DNA from: Haematobia irritans
Taxonomy: Eukaryota > Arthropoda > Insecta > Diptera > Muscidae
Length of the DNA stretch: 64,000 nucleotides
Reading direction: 5' to 3'
Assembly (NCBI RefSeq): GCF_050003625.1
Contig: NC_134397.1
Span: 221,340,537 to 221,404,536, forward strand
The translations under genes were made by a program, and so were the position numbers. Numbering within the stretch: position 1 is the stretch's first letter; each line of letters begins with the position of its first letter. Below, piece by piece: positions 33,606 to 45,496 of the stretch. Below the pieces are notes generated by a model. It had not been told where the DNA came from and made no database searches. It worked only from the letters and a program-made list of their open reading frames with translations.

Positions 33606-34098
33606 TAGTATAAGAATAATAGAGAAAAATCTAGCATTAGCTACTTAGGCTATCAGCTAAATGATTTTAATACAATATTGCCCAATGTGAGCAAATGTAC
33701 GTTATTTTAATAATTTTGTGCGTACTTGAACGTGAACTAAAAATGAAGAAAAAATTGTATACAAATATACACTCAAAAAAAAGTTTACTTGAATCCAAAG
33801 ATGTTGACCTTCCCTTAAGGATTTTGGTATTGATTCCGAGCCAAAGATGCGATTTTTTTAAATAAAGACAATTTTTAGCGACCTCTGGCTTTAAATCTAG
33901 GATCAATAAAATTAAAATTAGGATACATATCTCATTTATCAAATTTTCATTCTCTTTTCGGTTTATTAATAAAGGTACTCAGGTACAAACAAATGCAAGT
34001 TTAAAAATCCAACTTATAACGGATATTTTCTTAATTCCAAAAACAAGCTGTAAACCAAAGGTGCTAAATCCTCAAAATAAATCTTAGTTTTTATCTTG

Positions 34099-34342
34099 AA
34101 GGTGGGTATTAAGTTCGAGTTTAGCCGCTAAAATCATCATATTTTCATGATTACTTTTCTTTAATAAGCCATTTTAAGGAAACAAATTTTGTGAAAATTT
34201 GCTTTGGGTTATTCCCCATCAAGTTATAATGAAATCTGAAACAAAAATGTATAACTTTATGCCTATTTTTAGTGATTTAGTTTTCCCTTTAGTGAAAAAA
34301 TTACGATTTTAGCGGCTAAACTCGAACTTAATACCCACCTTA
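34099..34342. mobile_element. Short palindromic MITE, 36-bp perfect TIRs, copy 1
   Basis: AAGGTGGGTATTAAGTTCGA..GCCGCTAAAAT at 34099-34135 is repeated inverted at 34306-34342. The outermost bases (TTGAAGG..CCTTAA) suggest a decayed TTAA target, as used by piggyBac-type elements. A diverged copy is at 37589-38067. Confidence 0.75.
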
Positions 34343-34372
34343 AATCTAAAGTTTCGATATTTCACCCAGCAA

Positions 34373-35017
34373 AAAAGCGTCGCCAGAAAAGTAGTGAAAA
34401 TGTTCTTTTGGATTCGGAAGAGGTGCCAAATTGACGCAGAAGCGATGAATTTAACATGGGCTTGAAATATTGGACGGATGTCCACCATTTCAACAGGTGT
34501 TGCACTGAATTTGCATCACTTCTTAAGGTGTGAGGCGAATTCAGTGTTTTGGATGTGAATTAAGAAATTTTATGATATTTTGACAAATAAATAATTTTTA
34601 TGATTTTTAATGCATTATATCGCTTGTTTGGATGTGAATTAAGAAATTTTGTGATATTTTGACAAAAAAAAAATTTTTAAATTTTTTATGATTTTTAATG
34701 CATTATATCGCTTGTCTGGAACTTTTGTGATAAAATATTTTCAAAAATTCGAAATTTTTCTACAAAGGATTTAGCATTTTTGTCGGCTAAATTTAAATAA
34801 TTTGTACCATTTTATTAATTCTTAATTTGTTTTTAACCTATTTGAAAAAAAAAAAAAAATAAATTTCCAATTAAAAATATGAAAAAAGCGAGTTATAAAG
34901 AAACTGACTCAAATGAACAACCTGTGTAGTTAAAATAAAGAACATCTTTGGGAAAGCATTTTTGGAAGTTCTTTTAAAGTTGTGCCTTGAGAAGAACTTC
35001 CATATTTTTTCTGGGCA
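34373..35017. mobile_element. MITE with CACCCAGCAAAAAAG end
   Basis: The left end is CACCCAGCAAAAAAGCG and the right end ATTTTTTCTGGGCAG. It contains a direct repeat of GGATGTGAATTAAGAAATTT (34549 and 34630). A 5'-truncated copy is at 41248-41768. No reading frame. Confidence 0.6.
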
Positions 35018-35429
35018 GTTAATTTAAGTAAAATTTCTTTAAATCAAAAATGTGTTTCTTTACTTTAAGGAAAATTAACCTTAGTTCAAAGACATGAGAC
35101 TTTAACGGAGGGTCGCAAATTTACAAAATTTGTGTCCTAAATTTAATGAAAAAAGTTTTTGAAGCAAAGATTATAAACTTTATTTTAATTAAAATTACAT
35201 TATTTTAAAGAAATTTGTCCTTAATATTTCTTAAATTTCGCATTCTAAAATTTAGGTTGCGTAATCTTTAATATCACCTAAATATTTTTTTTTCAGTGTA
35301 GTACACAATTTTACTAAAAAATAAAATAGTTCATATTTTCCTAAAATGGGAGAAGTTAGCATAAATTGAGTTCATAAGTCTCTCAAATGAGTAACTTTTA
35401 CTAAAATCGTACCTGTCTGGAACTTCGTA

Positions 35430-35669
35430 TAGCGCTAAAGACACAAACTGCACCAACGGAATGATATCCGGAGATTTTGGGGACCATTGTGCGGTAGAAA
35501 TGAAGCGGGGCCCTCCTTTTGTAGCCATTCTTGACTGACGTATGCTGAGTGCAATGGTGCTGAGTCCTGTTGGAATGTCTGCGGCCGAAATGTTCAATAC
35601 TGCCGTTAGGCCGTTTTCTCGATAATATTTGATTATTTGTATCCTACGGATGAAATTATCAGCTGACAT
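35430..35669 (-). pseudogene. Relic of a Tc1/mariner-superfamily transposase
   Basis: On minus, DNFIRRIQIIKYYRENGLTA leads in. Another frame gives TFQQDSAPLHSAYVSQEWLQ with the second catalytic Asp, then the first frame returns with FISTAQWSPKSPDIIPLV. This order (QQDSAPxH.., then WxPKSPDxxPLD) is that of DDE transposases of the superfamily. The expected third acidic residue after PL is Val, and at least two frameshifts are needed. No TIRs were identified. Sequence at 35700-35900 on minus may be a further worn N-terminal piece. Confidence 0.6.
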
Positions 35670-36540
35670 CTATAAGTAAAGCAAGTAAATCCAAACATTT
35701 TGTTTGTTCACAAAACTGCTCAATTTAGAATGGCTTCTAACTGGCCACTTTCGTGCACTCGTGCGCTTTTCACTCAAAGCACACGAGCAAGTTTTCGCTA
35801 CTGCGGCGTGAATTTCGATCAAATCAGGCCTTCATTTTTCGGACCATTTCTGATGTTGTTAGCGTTTTTTTCCTCCACTTTTAGAAGGCGATGCCAGTAT
35901 CACGCTAACTAGCAATGGTACGAAAAAGATTATTCATATTTAAATGCTGGCGATCGAACTTGTGTTTCTTCTGTGAAATATAAAGAAATTACACTATCAC
36001 GCTTAAAATCAATTGTGAATAAGGTTATTTCTGAATTCAAAACACCAAAATGCTTTTGTAAGCTTGTAAACAGTAAAATAAAGTGTTTTAGACATGATAG
36101 TAACCTGAAGTTGGTTGCAGCTGTACTTCAAAAACTTTCGGAAGATTTTAAATGATATGATATTGCTTCCTTGCTTGCAGCTTAAAGCCACTGGAAAATT
36201 TTAAGCTTAAAGCCAAGAGAAAATTTGGTGAATTTTAAAAATATTTAGGTTGCTTTAAAATTGATTACATGCCGATATCACAAAAATAAGTAAATATTTT
36301 TCGACATATTAATTAAATTTTTTCACTTGTTAAAGAAAATTTCGTAATTAGAGAAAACAAAAAAAATTGCAAAAATGTTCATTTGTGGTAAAATTATTTT
36401 TACTTAAACCATTTTGTGGGAAATACGAATTTAGTAAATCCTTAATCTTCATTTGTGTATAATTTTGTACCCTCATTTTTGTTCATTTAGCTAACGTCCG
36501 CAAAAAATTATTAAAGTCGATGAAACTTTCTCAAAACATA
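35670..36540. other. Unassigned AT-rich DNA
   Basis: It holds 60-70-codon ORFs without domains, and a piece (35990-36090) similar to 4925-5010. No supported gene. Confidence 0.3.
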
Positions 36541-39199
36541 CACCGAAAAAAAAGTTTACTATTGTTTACGAAAAATGAACTAACCCATAGTAAGAATGAC
36601 CATGATTTGGCGCCAAAGGTTTTTTTCATCTAGATAAGTTCATGATTTTCTTATAAATAAGTTTATGTATTGCATCGTATTTTAGTTCATTCTTACTACG
36701 CTGAGGGAAGAATGTACTTACACTCATTCAAAATATTCCTGCTATCCGGAAAAATGAACAAGTTTTTGGGAATCCTATATTTAGAAATTGGTTTCAAATA
36801 AACTATTTATCAGTATAATTTTCAAAGAAGTAAATAAATTTAGGAATTAAAGGTACAACAAGCCTGTATACAACTAAGAAATTTTTCGTACAATATAAGA
36901 CAATTTTTCATAACTACCAGTATTTTATTTCAAAAAATTATTATTATATTACATAAAACTATGGCTTATGATATACAATAAAAGAAATGTTTTTATTTGT
37001 ACGCTGTATGTTGTTACTTTTCCGTAGTTAGTAATTGCTTCTTCAAAAGAGTAATATTCTATGTTAGTAGAATGAAACTAATTAATATCAATTTCCATTT
37101 TCTATCCATATGAAAGATATATGCCATAAGTTGCTATTTTCGTTTCATTTTTGTCCAATTTCACCGATTTCGCTAGTTTTTGTTGTGTGGATTTGCGTCA
37201 TAAGCCTCTGAAGTTAAAAAGGTATATGAAATATAAAAATATTATCAAATTCTATGGTATTTTGATCTTTAACTTACAAGAGAATTTTCTTAGAGCCAAT
37301 AGGGATATCAGCTTAGATAGCATTAAACAGTAAGAAGATTCCAAAAAATACCATTAGATTTGCTGTCATCCTGCAAATGAAAATTATTTTTAATAAATAG
37401 AAATTTTGGCTTTATTACAAATGGACGAAAAACTTACCACATTGAAAAAAATCATCCAATTACTACATTAGTGGAATCATATCCATGCACAAATGGGACA
37501 TTTTTGAAATCCTTCTCAGAATATAAATGAAATAAAAATATTATAAAATTAGATATAATTTCCACTTGTCAATATAGCATTTAGTATTTATGGTGGATAT
37601 TAAGTTCGAGTTTAGTGGCTAAAATCCCAATTTTTCATGATTAGTTTTCTTTAGAAATACATGGGAACAAAATTGAACCGTTTTTGTGTTCATTTAAAAT
37701 TTATATCAAATTTTTAGTAATTTGAGGTTGCTGAATCCAAATTTACACTTGTTTTTTTAAGAGCTCGACTTTTTGAGATATACGGTTATGTTCAAAATTA
37801 AGGGACTTCCGCTATATATATAGGAATAACTTGAAAACAATTCATCATATTAAATTAAAAAACAGCGTTCTACATAAGCTTAAAAACGATTTTCTGTTCT
37901 TAATCGTGTAATCCATTTAAAGAATATAAACTTTATAAAAAACTTGTTTCGAGCTATTCTCCATCAAGTTATATTTAAATTTGCATCGAAGGCGTATAAT
38001 TTTATACTTTTCTTACTGATTTATTTCTGATTTTAGCACCTAAACTCGAACTTAGTAAACACCTTAAGGACTCGCTATAACATAAAAATATAGACTCAAA
38101 AAATTGTACTGTGATCCAGATGTAGAGTAAATATAGATCATTTTATTACCACTCATTATGAATATTTTTATGTAAACCAATTTAAAACCGCACTAATTTT
38201 AAATTATTAATAGAAATATACAGTTTCTTAATATGTGATTTATTTTAGAGTTATTTATTTTTTATCAATATAAAGTGTTTTTGTTTTCTCTTACATCACA
38301 CCATTCACTTATCAGTTTCTAAAATGTTACGAAATAAATGTATTTTTATTAATAAACACAAATACCGCACGCAAGCGCACCACGTGTGCACTTCATAAAT
38401 GCATCAACAGAACTGAATGCACCAATAAAACTCAAAGACACAAATAGTCATAAAGGACACATATGTAAAGAAAAACAACTCCACACACACATGATCCCTT
38501 TCTGATCTCGCTATTGCAACAAAACAACTATCACCACAAAAGATACCAACAACACACATTCCATAACATCATCGCAATAACAAACACAAACAAAAAAAAG
38601 ATGATGCAATAATTTCATAATTTCTTCTCACTTCAATTTCCAGTATCACGTTTATTGATTAGTTGGTATTCTATCTATAGGATAAGGTAAAATATATACA
38701 AAATTTACGAGGAATCCATAAAAAATTATATACACCCGTCAAGGATTAAATTAACTACTTTTTATTCTACTTTATCTAAAATTTTCAATGTGAGGAAATA
38801 TACTCCAACTTATAGTAAAAGCCGAAATAAGCTGTAGGAAGCCGCCATACGAATCGGTACTGTGGTTAAGTTAATTTTTACTATAAAAATTTTTTTCCAT
38901 ACAAAAATTTTTCTTAGTAAATTGTCCACATTTCGTAGTAAGATTTTTATATTGCCTATGTCTTTTTATAATACAATCAACGATGCATTAACTATTGTAT
39001 TGGAAATTTATTTAAGGAAAAATCCGTCCCATTTCGTAGTTAGTGAACTAAAAAACATTTACTGAATTTTTATAAGTTTTCCTTTAGCTAAGTTAATTTT
39101 CGCAGTGGTTACGAAAAATGAACTATATTACAGTAAATTTTTTGAACTATGTGGAAGTTAAACTGGTCCTAAAATTAACAAGACACCTTTTTTTCTGTG
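36541..39199. mobile_element. TA-flanked MITE-like element (CACCGAAAAAAAAG..TTTTTTTCTGTG), 2.66 kb
   Basis: The ends are CACCGAAAAAAAAGTTTAC and the complement of CACAGAAAAAAAGG, with TA at 36539-36540 and 39200-39201. TTACGAAAAATGAACTA occurs near both ends (36563 and 39109) in direct orientation. It contains the palindromic MITE 37589-38067. 38340-38600 is CA/ACA-rich. No transposase. It could be two elements joined, since similarity between the two halves is weak. Confidence 0.5.
37589..38067. mobile_element. Palindromic MITE, diverged copy 2
   Basis: GGTGGATATTAAGTTCGAGT..GTGGCTAAAATC at the left and GATTTTAGCACCTAAACTCG..CACCTTAA at the right match the TIRs of 34099-34342 with several substitutions. 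The interior is longer. Confidence 0.6.
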
Positions 39200-39202
39200 T
39201 AA

Positions 39203-39250
39203 TAGGTTAGGTGGCACTTCAGTCCAATGTGATACCACAGTGGTGAACTT
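39203..39250 (-). repeat. SINE tail fragment interrupted by the long-arm element
   Basis: TAGGTTAGGTGGC..CCAATGTGATACCACAGTGGTGAACTT matches the minus-oriented SINE at 20593-20660. It continues at 41150-41247. Confidence 0.7.
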
Positions 39251-41149
39251 TAGGTAGGGTCACGGCCTAAGGCAAAAAAAAAAGTTGATGCAGTCACCCC
39301 CCAGTTTTGTAGCATATTTGAAGACAATTTCAGAACACGAAAACTTTTTTTTTTTCCGTGCACCCTACGACCCCCCGAAATACAATTTACTGTGCTGTGT
39401 CGTCATTTGAAGTCCGATCGAAAAGAAACGCATATCGTTGTTCATGGTTGATCAGGGGCTATATTTCGTGCATTGGTCATTTTTGACTCCGACGTCAAAT
39501 TTGATTTTTAATTTTTTTATTTCGCTTCGTATACCCCTATGATGCCCATTTCTTATAACCATTATAAAGATCTTATCAAAATATGAAACTTTTGCTTTGG
39601 AAGTATTTAATTATATTCATAAACAAAAAAGTTACAGAGATTTTAAAAAGTCAATAGGTCACCCTACACCATCCAGCTTTTGCTGTGTTGTCATGATATC
39701 CGATCGAAACCACATGCACATCGTTATTCACATCTACGAAATTAATTTGAAAGGTATTTAATACACACAAACTGTTTATCTGTAAATTTCTAACCGTATC
39801 ATTGTATACATACTCGTTGTGTGCACTACGGCATTTTCTGCGTTATGCAAAGTGCATGTGTTTTTGCTAGAACAATTTGAGAACAGTAGGCTCTCAAATT
39901 CTTCTAGCAAAAAATCTAACAAACACTTTCGCTACATGATTTCTTAAGTCTGTCCATATTTTTGTGAGAGAAGGCTGTTGATAGTATTTGAAAAAAGTGA
40001 AAACAAAATGAAATTCGAAGCTCGGGTTATCGACAAAACTAAATTACCAACAAATCATCAAGTTATTGAATTCCTTTTATATTTAAAGAAAGCAGGCACC
40101 GCAAGTGTTAAAAATGAATCTACTAGTCATGTTACAGACGATAAACGATTGGGTTATATAATATCCAAAATTAAAAGTCGCCAACAACATAGTAAACTTG
40201 ATTCTAGACAGGATTTGTTATAAATTAATTCTAAAAAGTTGTTAGCCGCATAATAAAATTGTACAATTAATAAACATGAAATGTACTCAAATCAAATTCA
40301 AATCTAATCTAATATTTTCTTGTTTAAAGTATTTACTCATGTGACAACATTGCTCACCATTGTGAAAATGACAAGAAAACGCAAAAAAAAAAAATACGGC
40401 GTAGTCAGATGTTGAAAGGCAGAAATTTAACCAATGTGTAAGCAGCATAACGATCTTCGTAATTTTCCACAATTCCGTTACCACTTACTTTTATTGTTAG
40501 ATTGATTGTTAGATTTTAAAACAGTAGGCTCTCAAGTTGTTCAAGCAAAAACACAAGAACTTTGCATAACGCAGAAAATGCCGTAGTGCACACAACGAGT
40601 ATGTATACAATGATACGGTTAGAAATTTACAGATAAACAGTTTGTGTATATTAAATACCTTTCAAATTAATTTCGTAGATGTGAATAACGATGTGCATGT
40701 GGTTTCGATCGGATATCATGACAACACAGCAAAAGCTATTTGATGGTGTAGGGTGACCTATTGACTTTTTAAAATCTCTGTAACTTTTTTGTTTATGAAT
40801 ATAATTAAATACTTCCAAAGCAAAAGTTTCATATTTTGATAAGATCTTTATAATGGTTATAAGAAATGGGCATCATAGGGGTATACGAAGCGAAATAAAA
40901 AAATTAAAATTCAAATTTGACGTTGGAGTCAAAAATGACCAATGCACGAAATATAGCCCCTGATCAACCATGAACAACGATATGCGTTTCTTTTCGATCG
41001 GACTTCAAATGACGTCACAGTACAGTAAATTGCATTTCGGGGGGTCGTAGGGTGCACGGAAAAAAAACTTTTAGTGTTCTGAAATTGTCTTCAACTATGC
41101 TACAAAACTGGGGGGTGACTGCATGAACTTTTTTTCGCGACCCTATCTA
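39251..41149. mobile_element. Element with ~620-bp terminal inverted repeats and 8-bp TSD, superfamily unknown
   Basis: The left arm (39251 to about 39883) and right arm (about 40533 to 41149) are inverted copies, e.g. CCAGTTTTGTAGCATA (39302) with TATGCTACAAAACTGG (41096). The outer ends are TAGGTAGGGTC and GACCCTATCTA. Both sides carry GTGAACTT (39243-39250 and 41150-41157), splitting a SINE tail cleanly. The left arm ends in a hairpin (39866-39914) of TTTTTGCTAGAA..TTCTAGCAAAAA. The middle 650 bp is single copy here and holds a 71-codon ORF. Long arms with 8-bp duplications recall MULE, P/Galileo or foldback elements, but no diagnostic transposase is present. Confidence 0.85.
40008..40223 (+). 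CDS. Unknown 71-residue ORF in the core of the long-arm element
   Basis: It starts MKFEARVIDKTKLPTNHQVI and continues with a basic, Lys/Arg-rich C-terminal half (IISKIKSRQQHSKLDSRQ). It lies in the unique middle of the element, and AATAAA-like words follow at 40251 and 40268. I do not recognise the family. It may be the remnant N-terminal exon of the element's own gene or a captured host fragment. An upstream in-frame ATG at 39978 would add ten residues. It may equally be chance. Confidence 0.3.
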   Translation: MKFEARVIDKTKLPTNHQVIEFLLYLKKAGTASVKNESTSHVTDDKRLGYIISKIKSRQQHSKLDSRQDLL

Positions 41150-41247
41150 GTGAACTTCTCTCTTATCACTGAGTGCTGCCCGATTCCATGTTAAGCTCAG
41201 TAACAAAGGCCCTCCTTTTTATAGCAGAGTCAAAACGGCATTCCAAA
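41150..41247 (-). repeat. SINE tail fragment, continuation
   Basis: GTGAACTTCTCTCTTATCAC..GATTCCATGTTAAGCTCA matches 20667-20722. Together with 39203-39250 it forms one SINE fragment interrupted by the long-arm element. Confidence 0.75.
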
Positions 41248-41768
41248 TTGGAGTTGTGAAAATGTTCTTTTTGAATCCGGAAGTGGTGCAAAATTGACGC
41301 AGAAGCAATGAATTTAATATGGGTTTGTCATACGACGGATGTCCACCATTTCAACAGCTGTTGCACCGAAATTGCATAATTTCTTAAGGTTTGGTGCGAA
41401 TCCATTTTTTGACGAACAAATAATTTTTAAAATTTTTTATGATTTTTAATGCATTATAACGCTTATCTGGAACGTTTGACATCAAATATTTTCAAAACTT
41501 CAAAATTTTTCTAGAAAGAATTTAGCTTTTTTTTCGGCAAAATTTAAATAATGTGCACTATTTTATTAATTCTTAATCTGTTTTTAACCTAGTTTAAACA
41601 ATAAAATTTTAAATTTCCCATTAAAAGTATGAAAAAAGCGAGTTATAAAAAATTGACCCAAATGAACTTCCTGTGCAGTTAAAATAAAGAACATACTTGG
41701 GAGTACACTTTTGGAAGTGCTTTTAAAGTTGTGCCTTTAGAAGAACTTCCAAATTTTTTGCTGGGTAG
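41248..41768. repeat. Truncated copy of the MITE at 34373-35017
   Basis: GTGAAAATGTTCTTTTTGAATC to GAACTTCCAAATTTTTTGCTGGGTA aligns with 34398-35015. The left TIR is missing where it abuts the SINE. Confidence 0.65.
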
Positions 41769-42326
41769 TTTAGTACTCTAAAGGGTTCACTTTTTTAAAA
41801 CGAAATTATCTGTGATTTTAGAAACATGTTTAATTTGTGTGATGTTTAAAAAACTATAACAGTAAAAAATTCAACTTAGATCTGACTGAAATTCTAACAT
41901 ATCACATATAAATTTATTATAATTTGTAATTATAGTAATAATACAAGTAATACATAAATAATGCCTTTTATATATTATATATGGATTATGAACATTATAT
42001 ATTTACGCTTAAAATGCCACCAAAATACGACATATTTTTACTTAAAAAATATATAAAAAAACACACACATTATTATATAACATATGTTGTAATATTTGTA
42101 AAATTATATTGATACATTCAATGAAATATGAATTTGTTAGAACCAATTTGAGACGATACTTTCAAATACATGAAATCAGTTTTGAATAAAATTATTTTGA
42201 CATTGACTGTAGCTATAATATTCATTGAAATGAATTAGAATATTTACAATTAATGATGAATTGTGAATGCATCGCTCTACAATGGCGATTGATTATTATT
42301 GATCGAGTATTGACATTCGCTTATTA
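41769..42326. other. AT-rich intergenic DNA, nothing recognised
   Basis: Very AT-rich with TATA runs. No ORF, RNA or repeat I can name. Confidence 0.3.
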
Positions 42327-42896
42327 CACAGAAATAAATATCACCAAAATATTTCCAATTAAAAAGTTAATTGAAGTTGAAAATGTTTTCAATTAATAAA
42401 TTAATTGATACAATTAACTTTTTAATCATGATAGAAGCATTAAGTTTATTAAGCCAATGATTGACAATTTTAAAATTTTTAATTAAAAAATTAATTGATA
42501 CAATTAACTTTTTAATCAAATTCGGAAGACTAATTCAGTTAAAAAAAGTGCTGATTTTTTTAAATTTTTAATTAAAAATGTATTTCAAACAATCATTTGT
42601 TAATCCAAATAAAAACTCTAAGTCAATTCAGAAAGTAATTAAAAATAGTTACCTTTTTTAATTAATAAATTAATTGAGTTTTGCAATCAACATCAATTAA
42701 ATTTTTAATTGAATCAATTAAGAAATTAATTGAAATTTGATGAAAAAATCAATTAATTCTTTAATCAAGAATTTTTTGTATGCCCAATTAAAACTGTGAT
42801 TGATACTATCATTTTCGTGATTGAAGACATTTCAATTAAAAAATTAATTGGATCAATTAATTTGGTGATTGAATCAGAAAAAAAATTTTTTGTGTG
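42327..42896. mobile_element. AATTAATT-rich TA-flanked MITE, copy 2
   Basis: It starts CACAGAAATAAATATCACC (TA at 42325-42326) and ends GATTGAATCAGAAAAAA..TTTTTTGTGTG (TA at 42897-42898). The body has many alternating TTAATTGA and TCAATTAA words that could fold on themselves. Same family as 352-626 and the end at 21936. Confidence 0.7.
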
Positions 42897-43032
42897 TATG
42901 AGTTATTGAAACAAGGTAAGGGTGACAAGGTAACCTTTTTTATACCCTCCACCATAGGATAGGGGTATATAAACTTTGTCATTCCGTTTGTAACATATCG
43001 ACATTTTGCTCTAAGACCCCATAAAGTATATA

Positions 43033-44227
43033 AAGGGAGATACGATCAAAATTTGGTCAAGGGAAAACGCGTGTAAATCGGTGAAATCGTTTATTTAAAA
43101 AATCAAATTAAATTTCTTTTTAAAGTTCAATTAGTATAAAATTCAGGAAAAATATTCAGTTAGGCTTTCGCTTTTCCAAATCCGAATTGCCGGGCCTCAT
43201 GCTTGACATCTGCCATCAGATTTTGTACAGCCACCTTGTCCACCTTGTTCTTCGCCGCAGAAAGCCAGTTTGCCTTGAACTGCTGCTCGTCCTTAGCAGT
43301 TTTTTGGTCTTCTTTATGTTCCGCTTGACAATAGCCCAGTATTTCTCAATTGGGCGGAGCTCTGGCGTGTTGGGAGGGTTCTTGTCCTTGGGAACCACCT
43401 GCACGTTGTTGGCGGCGTACCACTCCATGGCCTTTTTACCGTAATGGCAAGATGCCAAATCCGGCCAAAACAGAACGGAACAACCGTGTTTCTTCTGGAA
43501 AGGCAGCAGACGTTTATTCAAACACTCTTTCACGTAAATTTATTAGTTGACAGTCCCGGAAGCTATGAAAATTCTGCTTTTCAAGCCACAGGTACAGATG
43601 GCTTGCCAAACCAGATATTTCTTTGCGAACTTTGACAGTTTTATGTGCTTGAAAATATCTACTACCTTTCCCCTTCCTTTTGCCGTATAAAACTCCTGTC
43701 CCGGAAGCTGCTTCTAGTCGAAACCTACGTCAAGGTTTCGTCGTCCATTACCACGCAGTCAAACTTCGTCAGCATCGTCGTGTACAGCCTCCGGGATCGC
43801 GCTTTGGCCCTCGTATTTTGTTTATCATCGCGATTTAGAGTCACTACCTTCTTGTAAGTCGCTTATTTGCGGCATTTCGGAGACAGAGGTTAGGGTTTCG
43901 CTTGAAACTACCGGCAACTCTCTTTGTCGTCTCAGCGGCTTGCGGTTTTCGATTTCCCCCCGATCCAGACTTCCTGGCTGTCGACAAACGTTCCCCAAAC
44001 ACTTTAATTATATTTGTAACGGTTGATTTGCCAACTTTTAGCGATTTTGCCAGCTTTGCGTGCGAGTAGCTCGGATTTTCGCGATGCGCGAGCAAAATTT
44101 TGATACGCTGCTCTTCTTGCTTGGACGGCATTTTGACAACTGAAGAGTGAATTCCAAAATCAAAATAGGAGCAACATTCTACACACACACACCTTCAAAA
44201 TGAGGGGTGTTTGACCGTATCACCCTT
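43033..44227 (-). mobile_element. DD37E transposon copy 2, defective
   Basis: TIRs AAGGGAGATACGATCAAAAT and GTATCACCCTT are flanked by TA, inserted in the conserved 5' block of the DINE (AAGTATATA|..|TATATTGTGGG). The transposase is on minus: the HTH part runs 44128-43844 and the C-terminal part with DLASCHY 43533-43216. A deletion joins DAANK directly to the end of the HTH domain, and frameshifts follow. Confidence 0.88.
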
Positions 44228-45496
44228 TATATTGTGGGTTGTGGTGAAATTTTGAGTCGATCTGAGCATGTCCGTCCGTCCGTCCGTCTGTTGAAATCAC
44301 GCTAACTTCCGAACGAAACAAGCTATCGACTTGAAACTTGGCACAAGTAGTTGTTATTGATGTAGGTCGGATGGTATTACAAATGGGCCATATCAGTCCA
44401 CTTTTACGTATAGCCCCCATATAAACGGACCCCCATATAAACGGACCCCCAAATTTTGCTTGCAGACCCTCTAAGAGAAGCAAATTTCATCCGATCCGGC
44501 TGAAATTTGGTACACCAAGAAAAAAGTGCCTTCGGAACTAAAGGAAAAAATGTTCATCAATTTAGTTTAGCCAATTTATTTCCATTAAGTTAAATTTTTG
44601 TTTAAAATGATAAAAATTACTTGCTTCAGTAAAGAAATCCTTAACTTAAAGCAGTTAGGAATAGTTCATTAACTAGAATAAGGAATGGAATTTTACTAAT
44701 ACTGTTTTCTTCGCTGGGTATAAGAATTTACTTCTGAACAAGAAAATTTTATTCACTGACAACAAACCAAGTTTCCTCAAATTTAATAAAATTTCTTACA
44801 AAATGATAATTCTGACTTCCTTTATTATAGAAAGCTTATCATACATACGAATAACACTTGACATAGACAAATATTTTAGTTCATTCGTACTAAGAAGTAT
44901 TCAATCCTTTCAAAACTTAAGGAAACATACTTGTTAGAATATAGGAAATTTTCCTATATCTCTTTTGTCTACCTGTAATCGATACCTGTCATCGATATGT
45001 TTGCGTGTGGGTTGTTTTTTAGTAGGAATAGCGTTGTTATGGTATACGGAGGGATTGTTAAAAAATAATATAGTAAAATAATATAATAAATAACAAATAA
45101 AATATATAAAATATTTGTTATTTTAAATTAGTGAGAAAAAATTATGTTCGTTATGGTTTATAAAGAAAGAAAACAGAATAACAACCCCTTCATTCGTCTT
45201 CATTTTGGAATCTTCAATTAACAGGTAACATTCAGTGACGCTAACCTTTTGTGAAAAAATTTGTTTATGATTGTTTTATTTGCAGATATTGAAATTGTAA
45301 AAGGAGGACAAACTCGTTACACCCAGAAAAAAGTGACCCCTTCTTTAAGTTAAAATGAACTCATTGTGAAGAAAGTTGAACTTCGTATAGCGCCAAAGAC
45401 ATTTTTATTTGTTTGAACGATGTGATTTTCGTAGAAATTAGGAATAATGCATTCCATATATTAGTTAACATTTTCCTATATTTATATACCACTATA

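Larger units (their letters stand above)
33770..35298. mobile_element. TA-flanked MITE (CACTCAAAAAAAAG..TTTTTTCAGTG) hosting two smaller elements
   Basis: The ends are CACTCAAAAAAAAGTTTAC and the complement of CACTGAAAAAAAAATA, with TA at 33768-33769 and 35299-35300. It contains the palindromic element 34099-34342 and the MITE 34373-35017. The residual sequence is AT-rich with TTAAGTTAAA-like words and no coding. Confidence 0.6.
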
